Positions 9,955-18,220 of a DNA stretch of 64,000 bases are shown here, piece after piece. The stretch is from Lachnospiraceae bacterium (GTDB taxonomy: Bacteria; Bacillota; Clostridia; Lachnospirales; Lachnospiraceae), in contig JAKSSF010000002.1 of assembly GCA_024403235.1 (NCBI GenBank), positions 43,473-107,472 of the forward strand, written 5' to 3'. The first letter of the stretch is position 1; each line of letters starts with the position of its first letter. The notes beneath the pieces are model-generated. The model ran no database searches and was not told the DNA's origin. It saw only the letters and a program-made list of their open reading frames with translations. Made by a program: the position numbers and the translations under genes.

Positions 9955-11049
9955 ATGAAAAAAGCTTATATGCTTTTATTAATCAGCAGCATGTTGTTAT
10001 TGTTGCTTGCCGGATGTGGTGGGAGTACTAATGTGAATGAGGCAGAACCGACCATTCCGGATTTAAAAGGAACCTATAAACAGACTAATTCCAATAGCGA
10101 GGATGCATATCAGATAGCTGCTATTGATGAAGATACCATTACAATTTATTGGTATACCGAAAATGATCAGGTTACTGCTTTATATTGGAGTGGAACTTTT
10201 GAAGCACCTACAACAGATGGCGAATACAGTTGGGAATCACAGAATTATCATGATGTAACAGAATATGATCTTCTTGCGTCCGGGGATGATACAAAAACAA
10301 TTAATTATGATAATGGTGAAATTAGCTATGATGTATCTATGATGGGAGTTACTACTAAGGTTATTTTAGCAAAGGACGAATCTGTTAAGGTATCAACTCA
10401 GAAGTCTGGATCAAATGGAGAAACAGCTAATGAAGCAACCGCAAGTGAGGGGGATTCTGCCGGTGAGACAGTTGAAGAGGTAGCAAAACAGTTGGATATT
10501 ACTGCAAAGCCTACCCAAGATGGACAAATTGCTGTTTTTATAACAAACAATAGTAAAACAATTATTGATGAGTTAGATGTTAAGATAAATTACCTTGATT
10601 CCAACAAAATGGTTATTGATCAGGATGAAGACGGCCATGACATGATTCTCCCGGGGTATACAGTTGTATCCAAGATGGCTATTCCTTCTGTAGAGTTTGC
10701 TGATTCCCAGATTGAATATAATATTGAACTTGGTGTGAACCGTGGCTATATAAATCATTCGGAGAATGTGGAAATAGCATCAAATCCGGGTGATGGGTGC
10801 GTTATAGTTCAGATTACTAACAATTCCGATGTGAAAATTGATGAAATCGAATATGATGTTGTTCTTTTCAAGGGAGAAGATGTAGTGACAATTATGTATC
10901 CGGAGGATGTCTATGATTTAGATGCTGGTCAGAGTACAACTGAGAAAGTAGATTTATATAGTAGCAAAACCTTTGAAAACTTTACATATGAGAAAGATTA
11001 TGATCGAATTGAGGTATATTTAAATCAAGCCCATACATTTGGATATTAA
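9955..11049 (+). CDS. secreted lipoprotein with duplicated C-terminal domain, unknown function
   Basis: A 364-residue lipoprotein: positively charged start, hydrophobic core and lipobox LAGC with the lipidated Cys at residue 21. After a beta-rich N-terminal domain (about residues 35-145) and a low-complexity Ser/Glu/Thr linker comes a tandem pair of similar beta-sandwich-like repeats (about 180-255 and 265-360), each opening with a TNNS motif followed by an acidic DEL/DEI stretch. The repeats resemble FxLYD-type extracellular domains, but I cannot assign a family with certainty. It has a good ribosome site (AGGAG) and follows purH2 by 52 bases; it marks the start of the accessory island. No enzymatic motif is visible. 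Confidence 0.72.
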   Translation: MKKAYMLLLISSMLLLLLAGCGGSTNVNEAEPTIPDLKGTYKQTNSNSEDAYQIAAIDEDTITIYWYTENDQVTALYWSGTFEAPTTDGEYSWESQNYHDVTEYDLLASGDDTKTINYDNGEISYDVSMMGVTTKVILAKDESVKVSTQKSGSNGETANEATASEGDSAGETVEEVAKQLDITAKPTQDGQIAVFITNNSKTIIDELDVKINYLDSNKMVIDQDEDGHDMILPGYTVVSKMAIPSVEFADSQIEYNIELGVNRGYINHSENVEIASNPGDGCVIVQITNNSDVKIDEIEYDVVLFKGEDVVTIMYPEDVYDLDAGQSTTEKVDLYSSKTFENFTYEKDYDRIEVYLNQAHTFGY

Positions 11050-11160
11050 GGAAAGCGGGGATTTTTTCCGGCATTGGATTTTTAGTAGCTGATAAAAGAA
11101 TAAAAAGATTGGTTCAATAGTAATTTGAAACGGTGCGGCTTGAAAATATGGTTGCTTATT

Positions 11161-11289
11161 TGTATACTTAATAAGTGGATATTGTTGTGCCATGCGTGAT
11201 ATATATTTTTTTTTTGGCGGTACAGAAATTCTGTACCGTTTTTTATTTATATAAGTTGTATATATCCTTTGCACAAAATTAAGTATACA
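11161..11289. mobile_element. 129-bp MITE-like element with 12-bp inverted ends
   Basis: TGTATACTTAAT at 11161-11172 and its exact inverse ATTAAGTATACA at 11278-11289 bound a 129-bp non-coding segment. TATT occurs directly outside both ends (11157-11160 and 11290-11293), as a 4-bp target duplication would. The interior carries a terminator hairpin. The region is AT-rich, so chance pairing is possible; no second copy exists in the window. Confidence 0.4.
11218..11244 (+). terminator. intrinsic terminator
   Basis: CGGTACAG (11218-11225) pairs with CTGTACCG (11231-11238) around AAATT, followed by six T. A long T-run also precedes it (about 11203-11215), on the wrong side for plus-strand termination. 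It ends transcription of the lipoprotein gene 170 nt upstream. Confidence 0.75.
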
Positions 11290-11308
11290 TATTGAGATGA
11301 GGTTCAAA

Positions 11309-13255
11309 ATGAAGAAAATTTCAATTGCAAGATTTGTAATGGTGATTTTATCAGTAGTACTTGTTTCTACTGTGTTAACCGATGTGGACATTTATGCTGC
11401 AGAAAAAATAGAGCAAATAGAAGCGGTTACATACGAATTTGACAAAAATAGTAAATATGAGATTGCGGAAGTTACTATAAATGAGACTTCTATTGCCGGG
11501 ACTCTGAAGTTGGCCGGTAATTATAAGACAATAGGACGCAAAGACGGTGTTGTACAGGTTGATGTTAAGGAAGGTCAAGTTTCTGTGTCTTATACAGTGA
11601 ATAAAGATTTTCTCGGTACAGATGAATCAAAATGGCATGTAATTGAGGATAATGCTAAGCAGATTGATGGCATGTCGATTGACGAAAAAATTAAAAGTGG
11701 AGCGATGATTATTCAGACATCGTTGGATGGAGAAAAATGGGTTACAGATAGCATCAGGACCGATATTTTCTCTAATACTTCAATTTTTGATGAACCAATT
11801 TATATTACAAAGGATATACAACTTGTAAATGGATGCTTTTATAAGGTCATTGTTTGCTATGAACAGGAAATAGTAAATGGAAAATCAAAGAAATTATTTA
11901 TAAATGTGGATAATAAGTCGTATAGAAAATGTGCGAATGTATATATGTTTTATGCGGTCAACAGTAGCGAAAAATCAATGAGTAATCATAGTTCCACACC
12001 AAGAAAAGAACTTGGTGAGAGAGAAGAAATGAAAAAAGATACCGGTTTTTCTGAGAGAGTTACTATAGGTAACAGTGATCCGCATTATGGATGGAATCTG
12101 GGGACATTTTCAATAAATGGCTATACAAGAGAAGTGGTAGGTAATGATGGGAATAGCATGTTTTTGAAAAATGCCGGTGATAAAGTCACTCTGTGGTTTA
12201 AACTTTCTAAGGATATAGAAAATCTTGATGGCAGTGGGAAATATGTAATAGAAGAAGATAAGAATGGATATGATTAAGCTTTTGAAATTCCTAAAACCAA
12301 TTTTAAGCATGGGGCTTTGATTATTAGATTCACAGATTTTGAAGGTGTTAAGCATAATCCAATAATATATACAGATTTTCTTGCTGCAAATGCAACAACA
12401 GGTGCGGATACACAGGCGGTATTATTTGAAGAAGGCGATTATGAAGTGGCACTGAATTATACTATTAAAGATACCAAAGTGCTCGGAAAAGAGTATGATT
12501 ATAGAATTGCTTTCAAGTTTTCAATAAGAAATGGTAATACAATGTTCTTCCCTTTTGATTTGGGAACAGGAGCAGAGCTTCGGGATAAAGCTGTTACAGA
12601 GAATGGTTTTATGATTGATATGGCAAAATCCAGATATCTAAATATAGATGTGGAAAGAAGTGTCCTTGTTGAGAATTCTACTGGCCACACTATGGATGTG
12701 AGATTTAATCGCCCAGCTAAAGACGGGGATAAATATTCAGATGAAGGTATTTATGTTGTGAGTGTAACGAATCAGTATACAAATGAACATACAACAAAGA
12801 CATTTTATGTAGGAAGCAATCCTTATTATTATGCATTGTCTAAGTCAGGAATGGACATTTCGGGGTTGGATGATTTAATCAGTCAAGGGTATACCATTTC
12901 GGAAGATGGGTCATTAATGGCTCCTGTAGTTCAGGAATCTATTTTAGAGGATAATATAGTAGATAATGAAAATGCAAATACAATTCAGGAAATACAGGAA
13001 GATACGGTTGAATCTAAGGAAGAGTTTTTATCTGACGAAAAGGATTTAGTCTTAGATGAAAAAATTGATGCGAAACCTGAGGCTCAAGAAGTTGTTGAAA
13101 ATGAAGCTACAATAAACAATACAAAATTACCGATTGTACCTATATGTTTAGCGATAACATTCATCCTGGTTGTAGGCTTTATGTTAGCAAAAAATAAAGC
13201 CAGTAAAACAATTTCTGTAACGGTTGATGTTGAAGAAGATACTGGAGATAAATAA
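11309..13255 (+). pseudogene. surface protein gene interrupted by one in-frame TAA
   Basis: One continuous reading frame of about 649 codons is broken only by TAA at 12275-12277; the coding sense resumes in the same frame with no indel. The start is ATG 11309 (GAGG 7 nt upstream), giving a signal peptide (MKKISIARF then a hydrophobic core to YAA). The upstream part (residues 1-322) and downstream part both look like beta-rich extracellular sequence; the C-terminus has an acidic stalk (about 12940-13110), one hydrophobic segment (IVPICLAITFILVVGFMLA) and a charged tail, a membrane-anchored surface protein. Without read-through the first half is secreted with no anchor, and the second half could start only at a weak TTG at 12317. 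I do not recognise the family. Nonsense mutation, sequencing error or recoding are all possible; the first is most likely. Confidence 0.75.
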
Positions 13256-13259
13256 TAAA

Positions 13260-14567
13260 ATGATGAAAAGAACGATTGCATTATTGCTGGCATGTACTCT
13301 TACTATTTGTGGGTGTTCGCAGACCACTGTTGAACCAGTGAATACATTGGAAACAGAAAACTATAATCAGGAAGAAACTCAAGATGAAGCCTATTCATCT
13401 GAGGAAATAGATTTGGATGAAGGATTATCTGAATTAGCGACTGAGATTCCGATAGAAGAGCAAGGGGATCCTTCTGAATACGAGTATGAGGTTTCTTTTA
13501 ATGGTTTGGATGATGAAGAACTTCTACAATATGTAGAAGATAATTTGTATGCTGAAATTATTAAACAGATGGACAGTAGCGATTATTATGTTGAAAATGT
13601 AAGTGCTGTATATGTATCGAAAGAGTATTTGGAAGAAGTTTCATATAACTCAAAATCTAATATTTTCTTTGGATATTCTTTGGAAGATATTGAAGAGGTG
13701 TATGGTGATTCAAAATATGTTTTTACCTTAGGAGATAATGGTGAGACAATAGTAAGTCCTTTCGAAGATTATGATGATACTTATGATCAAATCATTAAAA
13801 ATGTAGCAATTGGTACAGGTGTAATTCTTGTATGTGTTACGGTTTCAGCTGTTACTGCGGGAGCTGGCGCACCAGCCGTTAGCTTAATTTTTGCTGCATC
13901 TGCTAAAACTGGTACGGTTATGGCATTATCATCAGGAACACTTAGTGGTGTGGTTGCTGGTACGGTAAAGGGTTTTGAAACCGGTGATATGAGTGAAGCT
14001 TTTAAAGCAGGTTCTTTAGCTGCTAGCGAAAGTTTCAAATGGGGAGCCATTACCGGTGTCATTACAGGTGGTGCTTCAGAAACCGTTAAATACGCAAAAG
14101 CGATGAAAGCATTAAAAGGTGCAGAACTTAATCTTACCATGCAGGAAGCAGCTGCTATGCAGATGCAGACGGGATATCCAATTAAAACAATTCAAGAATT
14201 TCATTCAATGGAAGAAGTTAAAGTATTTCAAGAAGTTGGATTAAAATCTGTGATTGTAAATGGAAAACCTGCTCTTGTAAGAAAGGATATAGATCTTAAT
14301 TTAGTTGATGAATATGGTAGAACAAATCTAATGAGAATGAAGAATGGGTTATCACCTTTGGATTCTGTGGGGAATTCTTATGAATTACATCATATCGGTC
14401 AGACTTCAGATGCTACACTTGCAATACTTACTCGTAATGAACATGATAATGCATTTTTACACGGATTTAAGCAAATCTCAGAAATAGATAGAACAGCTTT
14501 TGCAACACAACGAAGTCAATTCTGGAAAACCATGGCAAATCTATTAGAAAGTGGGGCAATTAGATGA
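13260..14567 (+). CDS. lipoprotein polymorphic toxin with C-terminal LHH nuclease domain
   Basis: A 435-residue protein from ATG 13260 (GGAG at 13244; an upstream ATG at 13224 overlaps the previous gene and would spoil the signal peptide). The N-terminus is a lipoprotein signal with lipidation at Cys19 in the sequence TICGCS. An acidic stalk follows (about residues 20-150), then a Gly/Ala-rich hydrophobic stretch (about 180-275) like the membrane-active linkers of polymorphic toxins, and finally a C-terminal domain with L-H-H at residues 376-378 and conserved N-E-H-D-N and H-G-F motifs, typical of the LHH family of HNH/Endo VII nucleases. The immunity gene overlaps its stop codon. Toxin role is inferred from domain and context; lipid anchoring of such a toxin is unusual. 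Confidence 0.8.
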   Translation: MMKRTIALLLACTLTICGCSQTTVEPVNTLETENYNQEETQDEAYSSEEIDLDEGLSELATEIPIEEQGDPSEYEYEVSFNGLDDEELLQYVEDNLYAEIIKQMDSSDYYVENVSAVYVSKEYLEEVSYNSKSNIFFGYSLEDIEEVYGDSKYVFTLGDNGETIVSPFEDYDDTYDQIIKNVAIGTGVILVCVTVSAVTAGAGAPAVSLIFAASAKTGTVMALSSGTLSGVVAGTVKGFETGDMSEAFKAGSLAASESFKWGAITGVITGGASETVKYAKAMKALKGAELNLTMQEAAAMQMQTGYPIKTIQEFHSMEEVKVFQEVGLKSVIVNGKPALVRKDIDLNLVDEYGRTNLMRMKNGLSPLDSVGNSYELHHIGQTSDATLAILTRNEHDNAFLHGFKQISEIDRTAFATQRSQFWKTMANLLESGAIR

Positions 14568-14941
14568 TAAAAACACTTAAGTCAAAAGAAGATTTTGTTT
14601 GTATGGAGGGGGCTTCTGAAGAACAAATAAAAGAAGCGGAAAGAGAGTTAGGGCTTACTTTTTCAGAAGATTATAAAGAGTATTTGGCAATGTTTGGTGC
14701 GGCTTGTGCCAATGGACATGAATTTACCGGAATAATCAAATCACAAAGATTAAATGTTGTTGATGTAACAAAAAACGCAAGAGATAATAATGTATTTGTT
14801 CCGGAAGATTTATATGTACTTGAAGAAATGAATTTAGACAGGATAATCATTTGGCAGAACTATAAAGGCGAATTATTTCAAACGATAGGTACTAGTGAAC
14901 CAGAGAAATTAGATTGTTCTTTTGATGAATTCCTAGGATAA
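14564..14941 (+). CDS. SUKH/SMI1-KNR4 family immunity protein
   Basis: A 125-residue cytosolic protein whose N-terminal pattern (EEQIKEAERELGLTFSEDYK then YLAMFG) and C-terminal IIIWQNYKGELFQTIG, ending CSFDEFLG, match the SUKH (SMI1/KNR4) superfamily, the commonest immunity family for nuclease toxins of bacterial polymorphic toxin systems. Its ATG overlaps the toxin stop as ATGA, so translation is coupled, a usual toxin-immunity arrangement. It probably binds and blocks the LHH nuclease. The SUKH fold is well supported; specificity for this toxin is inference from adjacency. Confidence 0.86.
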   Translation: MIKTLKSKEDFVCMEGASEEQIKEAERELGLTFSEDYKEYLAMFGAACANGHEFTGIIKSQRLNVVDVTKNARDNNVFVPEDLYVLEEMNLDRIIIWQNYKGELFQTIGTSEPEKLDCSFDEFLG

Positions 14942-14969
14942 AGTTGTTGGGAGGGGGAAATGAATTAAT

Positions 14970-15200
14970 ATGTCTGAAATGTACGATAGTGTTGAAGAAA
15001 ATGAGAGCATTGAAAAAGAAACAGTAGATATTAAGAAAAAGGCTAAGAAGGTAGTTGACGGTGTTATTAAAGGCGGTGGAACTGCTGTTGTAAAAACAAA
15101 AGATACCTTGACCGCGGCACAAAAGGCTGCTCTTAATGCACTTGATCAGGATGGGAATGGTCAGATAGACAGTGTGGATATAATTCTGATGGCTATGTAA
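14970..15200 (+). CDS. small EF-hand protein, possibly the severed N-terminus of the next gene
   Basis: A 76-residue acidic/lysine-rich protein with one canonical calcium-binding loop DQDGNGQIDSVD at residues 59-70 (D, D, N, I and D at the ligand positions). GGAGGGGG at 14949-14957 drives ATG 14970. The stop TAA at 15198 is in the same frame as the following EcsC-like gene, and only three sense codons separate the stop from that gene's possible GTG start. I recall related Lachnospiraceae proteins in which an EF-hand of this type is fused directly to an EcsC-like domain, so this may be one gene of about 346 codons broken by a single AAA-to-TAA change. No signal peptide is seen. Confidence 0.6.
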   Translation: MSEMYDSVEENESIEKETVDIKKKAKKVVDGVIKGGGTAVVKTKDTLTAAQKAALNALDQDGNGQIDSVDIILMAM

Positions 15201-15209
15201 GTTCCAGGT

Positions 15210-16010
15210 GTGAAAATCAATAGGACAGATTTTTTAGAAAAAGAGTTATTCAAAAACTATCCTAAGGAAGTTATTGATAAAGCAATAGAAACAAATCCCG
15301 CCCAGGCAGGAATTAAGAAAGAAGATATAGATAAAATTGCTGAAGAAGTTATAAAGTTTGAAAGAAACGCAGTATCAGGCATTTCAGTTGTTTTAGGTAT
15401 GCCAGGTGGTGTTGCAATGGCGGCAACAATACCGGCTGATATAGCTCAGTACTATGGATATATGCTTAGATGCGCCCAGAAAATGTTATATCTATATGGA
15501 TTCCCGGAGATTAATACATCAGAAGAAACTTTGAAACTTGATACAGAGACGATTAATTATCTTACTGTATGCCTTGGAATTATGTATGGCGTGGCCAATG
15601 CAAATAATGCAATTAAGGCTATGGCTAGAGCTTTAGCATCAGGTGTCGAAAAGAAACTGTTGAATGCGGCATTGACAAAAGGAACAATTTATCCAATTGT
15701 GAAGTCAGTTGCAAAATGGTTTGGTCAAAAAATGACAAAAGAAGTTTTTGCAGGATTTTTTAAAAAGTCTATACCCATTGTTGGTGGTGTAATTGGAGGA
15801 GGCTTAACATATGCTACTTTTAAGCCATGTTGTTATCGATTGAAAGATGCGCTTAAAGATACCATGTTAAGTAATCCGGACCACATTGAAACGAACGAAG
15901 AAAAAGAATTATTTGAGAATATTAAAAATGGTGTAATAGATGTTGAACCGGAAGAACTTTTGGATATTGCAATGGATGAGAATGTTGTTTTAGATGAAGA
16001 TGATGAATAA
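15210..16010 (+). CDS. EcsC-like membrane-associated protein
   Basis: A 266-residue protein with a middle region of hydrophobic helices (GMPGGVAMAATIPADIAQYYGYML near residues 60-85, then CLGIMYGVANANNA and SIPIVGGVIGGGLTYATF) resembling the EcsC family, a poorly understood family with amphipathic or membrane-embedded helices. The C-terminus is strongly acidic. The start is uncertain: GTG at 15210 has almost no ribosome site (AGG touches it), which supports the idea that it is really the continuation of the EF-hand gene at 14970 in the same frame. Function unknown; it sits behind a toxin/immunity pair, so a role in the same cassette is possible but unproven. Confidence 0.62.
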   Translation: MKINRTDFLEKELFKNYPKEVIDKAIETNPAQAGIKKEDIDKIAEEVIKFERNAVSGISVVLGMPGGVAMAATIPADIAQYYGYMLRCAQKMLYLYGFPEINTSEETLKLDTETINYLTVCLGIMYGVANANNAIKAMARALASGVEKKLLNAALTKGTIYPIVKSVAKWFGQKMTKEVFAGFFKKSIPIVGGVIGGGLTYATFKPCCYRLKDALKDTMLSNPDHIETNEEKELFENIKNGVIDVEPEELLDIAMDENVVLDEDDE

Positions 16011-16055
16011 AACTGTGTTGTAAAAATAAGATTAAATTCTGATGTGATTAAAATG

Positions 16056-16088
16056 AGGTGGCTCTGAATAGAGTCACCTTTAATATTT
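16056..16088 (+). terminator. terminator after the EcsC-like gene
   Basis: AGGTGGCTCT (16056-16065) pairs with AGAGTCACCT (16070-16079), one G-U pair, followed by TTAATATTTT. Moderate strength. Confidence 0.6.
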
Positions 16089-16108
16089 TACCGATAAATT
16101 TTCAAAAG

Positions 16109-16161
16109 TTGTCAAGGAAACATATGAAGGGAAATATTATTCCTTTCCCGTACCTTGACAA
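16109..16161. repeat. nested inverted repeat in the EcsC-XRE gap
   Basis: Outer arms TTGTCAAGG (16109-16117) and CCTTGACAA (16153-16161); inner arms GGGAAA (16129-16134) and TTTCCC (16144-16149). A further pair, TATCTGC (16187-16193) and GCAGATA (16201-16207), follows. The structure could be a small folded RNA or protein-binding site; there is no coding sequence in 16011-16298. Confidence 0.5.
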
Positions 16162-16233
16162 TTGAATGAGATTCTCCAGGAAAATATATCTGCTATTATG
16201 GCAGATAGTATTTCAAGAAAGCCCTGTGCAATC

Positions 16234-16277
16234 TTGTTTAAGTTTTAGCTATATGATATAATATCCGAAAAATCGGA
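16234..16277 (+). promoter_or_regulatory. extended -10 promoter with palindromic operator for the XRE gene
   Basis: TTGTTT (16234-16239), a 17-bp spacer and TATAAT (16257-16262) with the extended TGA just before it form a strong promoter. Immediately after the -10 is the dyad TCCGA-AAAA-TCGGA (16264-16277), centred on the likely start of transcription, where a bound repressor would block initiation. The downstream gene encodes an XRE-type repressor, so autoregulation is the simplest reading. Confidence 0.6.
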
Positions 16278-16298
16278 ATATATGAAGGTAGTAGTTTT

Positions 16299-17162
16299 AT
16301 GAATTTATATGAAAAAATTTTTGATAGACTTCAAGAATTGCATATGAGCCAAATTGAATTGTCACGGAGAACTGGTATTCCAACTAGTACGATTAGTGAC
16401 TGGCGGAAGAAAAAGATTAATCCGCAAGCAGATAAATTAGTTGTTATTTGTAAGGCTCTTAATATGTCGCTTGTGGATTTACTTTGTGATGAAGAAGATA
16501 AGCATAATGAGGTTTTGGTGGCTGATTATGTAATTAATGATCAAATTTTAATTGAAACTATAGATTCATTACCTATTGATGGAAAAAGGAGATTATTAAG
16601 ATATCTCGAACAATGGGTTTTGAAAAGAGATATAAACTTACCAACAGGTAATGTTTCCATCATTTCAGATGCAGAAGGTCAAAAAGTTGTTGTAATAAAT
16701 GACATTAGATTTAAAAGAAGCAAATGTGTTGACTGGAATATTGTTGAAGGATATTTGAAAGAATATATTGGTTCATGCACAGAAATTATTGATACAAATG
16801 AAATGATTTACATTGGAAGTGATTTTCCGGATGAATATGCTCATTCAAAGGACACAAAGGTTTTAAGAGGCCCTAATGAATATGCAAAAGCAAATGCATC
16901 CATTGCAATAAAGGAATTAATTCAAATTGCCACAAATAAGACATTTTCAGATAATCACAAAGACAAACATAATATAAAAGCCAAATTTGGATGGTATCGT
17001 TATGATACGAGATTTGCTATTCCTAAATATAATGATTTTGGTGAATTAGTAGGATATAATATCTTTAAAGGTAGAATAGTTATTAGACATGCACAGGATA
17101 ATAAACTCTATTTGTATGATATTTTGAGAATAAAAAAAGAAACGAGTGAGCCGCTTGAGTAA
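16299..17162 (+). CDS. XRE-family regulator with LPD3-like C-terminal domain
   Basis: A 287-residue protein. Residues 1-65 are a lambda-repressor type helix-turn-helix (MSQIELSRRTGIPTSTISDW). A short helical segment follows (about 75-110), then a C-terminal domain (about 130-287) with IYIGSDFPDEYAHSKDTK, KFGWYRYDTRFAIP and a terminal YDILRIKKETSEPLE. That C-terminal pattern is one I associate with the LPD3 class of polyvalent-protein domains carried on phages and conjugative elements. A promoter and operator precede it and a terminator follows, so it is monocistronic. It is likely an island or former mobile element regulator. DNA-binding role is well supported; the function of the C-terminal domain is unknown. 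Confidence 0.78.
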   Translation: MNLYEKIFDRLQELHMSQIELSRRTGIPTSTISDWRKKKINPQADKLVVICKALNMSLVDLLCDEEDKHNEVLVADYVINDQILIETIDSLPIDGKRRLLRYLEQWVLKRDINLPTGNVSIISDAEGQKVVVINDIRFKRSKCVDWNIVEGYLKEYIGSCTEIIDTNEMIYIGSDFPDEYAHSKDTKVLRGPNEYAKANASIAIKELIQIATNKTFSDNHKDKHNIKAKFGWYRYDTRFAIPKYNDFGELVGYNIFKGRIVIRHAQDNKLYLYDILRIKKETSEPLE

Positions 17163-17278
17163 AACTGTACGGTTGTAAAACTCATTTCTTAATGAAATGT
17201 TATATTAAAAATATGTATTTGTCAATCCGTTTATTTGGAAAACCATTAAGTAAATATTTAAAGTTTAAAGCATATTAT

Positions 17279-17312
17279 GGAGCAGGACTCAGATTGATAC
17301 CTGCTCTTTTTG
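17279..17312 (+). terminator. terminator after the XRE gene
   Basis: GAGCAGG (17280-17286) pairs with CCTGCTC (17300-17306), then TTTTT. It faces the convergent minus-strand genes. Confidence 0.75.
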
Positions 17313-17350
17313 CTGTTTAATACCTATAGATTATATTTTATATTTGAAAC

Positions 17351-17641
17351 TTAGTAAGGCTGCCTGTTTTTTAGCATCTTCATTACCTGGTTCATTTTTA
17401 CAATATCTTCAGCAGAAGCATATTTTTTCATGGTGTTGACAATAGTTTCTATTTCTGCTTCGGAAAAAGAAATATTTTGATTTTTACTTTTGGCAGCTAA
17501 GGATAAGAAAAAGGGGACTAATTCTTTTCCATGGTAATTTTTGCTTTCAAAAAACATATTCTGTAAAAATAATAGTTTATATTCCGGGATTTGGGTAAGG
17601 TCTGGATCTTTCATCCAAGCGATTTCTGAGTTTAGGCTCAT
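17351..17641 (-). CDS. conserved helical protein of unknown function
   Basis: A 96-residue, mostly alpha-helical protein without signal peptide or membrane segment. A short motif-poor sequence rich in Lys, Met and aromatic residues; I do not recognise the family. Ribosome site AGGAG lies just upstream of the start (AGGAGTTCC read on the minus strand). It is the last of three minus-strand genes with the Cys-rich miniprotein and the next unknown gene, and ends against the XRE terminator region. It and its neighbour share Met/Gln-rich helices near the C-terminus (KMNQVMKMLK here), hinting they are related or interact, but this is weak. Confidence 0.55.
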   Translation of the reverse strand: MSLNSEIAWMKDPDLTQIPEYKLLFLQNMFFESKNYHGKELVPFFLSLAAKSKNQNISFSEAEIETIVNTMKKYASAEDIVKMNQVMKMLKNRQPY

Positions 17642-17688
17642 AGGAACTCCTTTCTATACTGGTATTTGATATATTATAAAAGATATGA

Positions 17689-18135
17689 TTAGGTATTCAT
17701 AAAATTCTCAAACATAGACATTTGTTCCGGGGTTAAAATGGATTGCAGCATATCTGAAAGGTCTCCGGATCCATTTTGTAATTCTTGAAATAAGGGCATA
17801 TACTGCTGCATATTTTGATAGGTTTGATACATTTGTATTAGATTTTCTAATTTTTGAAATACTTCCATTTCTTTCGTACTGCAATAAGGAGTTAGTTCCT
17901 GTTTTAAGGCGTGAAAATCTAAATCCATCCAGTTTTTAGAATCAAAGGAAGCAGCTGATTTAGTAAAATCAGGCTTTTTTAATACTGCGAAACATTCCTG
18001 TAATTTGATATAACAGGCAATGGTATTTTGGTGTTTGCAGGGTAATAGGGGGAATAAGATTTTTAATATTTGTCCGTGATTGGTGATATAGCATGTATCA
18101 AAATCCTGTATGGATTCCTTCGATAACTTTTCCAT
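17689..18135 (-). CDS. unknown protein with Gln/Met-rich C-terminus
   Basis: A 148-residue protein, starting at ATG 18135, which has GGGAG close upstream; a longer version from a TTG at 18168 lacks a ribosome site. The N-terminal half (KILFPLLPCKHQNTIACYIKLQECF) is helical with two Cys; the C-terminal half contains QTYQNMQQYMPLFQELQNGSG and LQSILTPEQMSMFENF. The last motif, with its PEQ-hydrophobic pattern, recalls small helical proteins found in clostridial sporulation neighbourhoods, but I cannot name a family. It lies 47 bases upstream of the 96-residue gene and is probably co-transcribed with it. Confidence 0.55.
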   Translation of the reverse strand: MEKLSKESIQDFDTCYITNHGQILKILFPLLPCKHQNTIACYIKLQECFAVLKKPDFTKSAASFDSKNWMDLDFHALKQELTPYCSTKEMEVFQKLENLIQMYQTYQNMQQYMPLFQELQNGSGDLSDMLQSILTPEQMSMFENFMNT

Positions 18136-18220
18136 TTTCTCCCTGCTTTCTTTTGAGTTTTTTTGCAAAACAATGCATAGTCTAAATAATATTATTATTA
18201 TATTGAAAGTGATGTATGTT

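Noticed and set aside
11309..16010. Stop-codon reassignment (TAA or TAG read as an amino acid)
   Set aside because: TAA and TAG end most other genes in the window normally with following intergenic sequence, so general reassignment does not fit; three local nonsense codons do.
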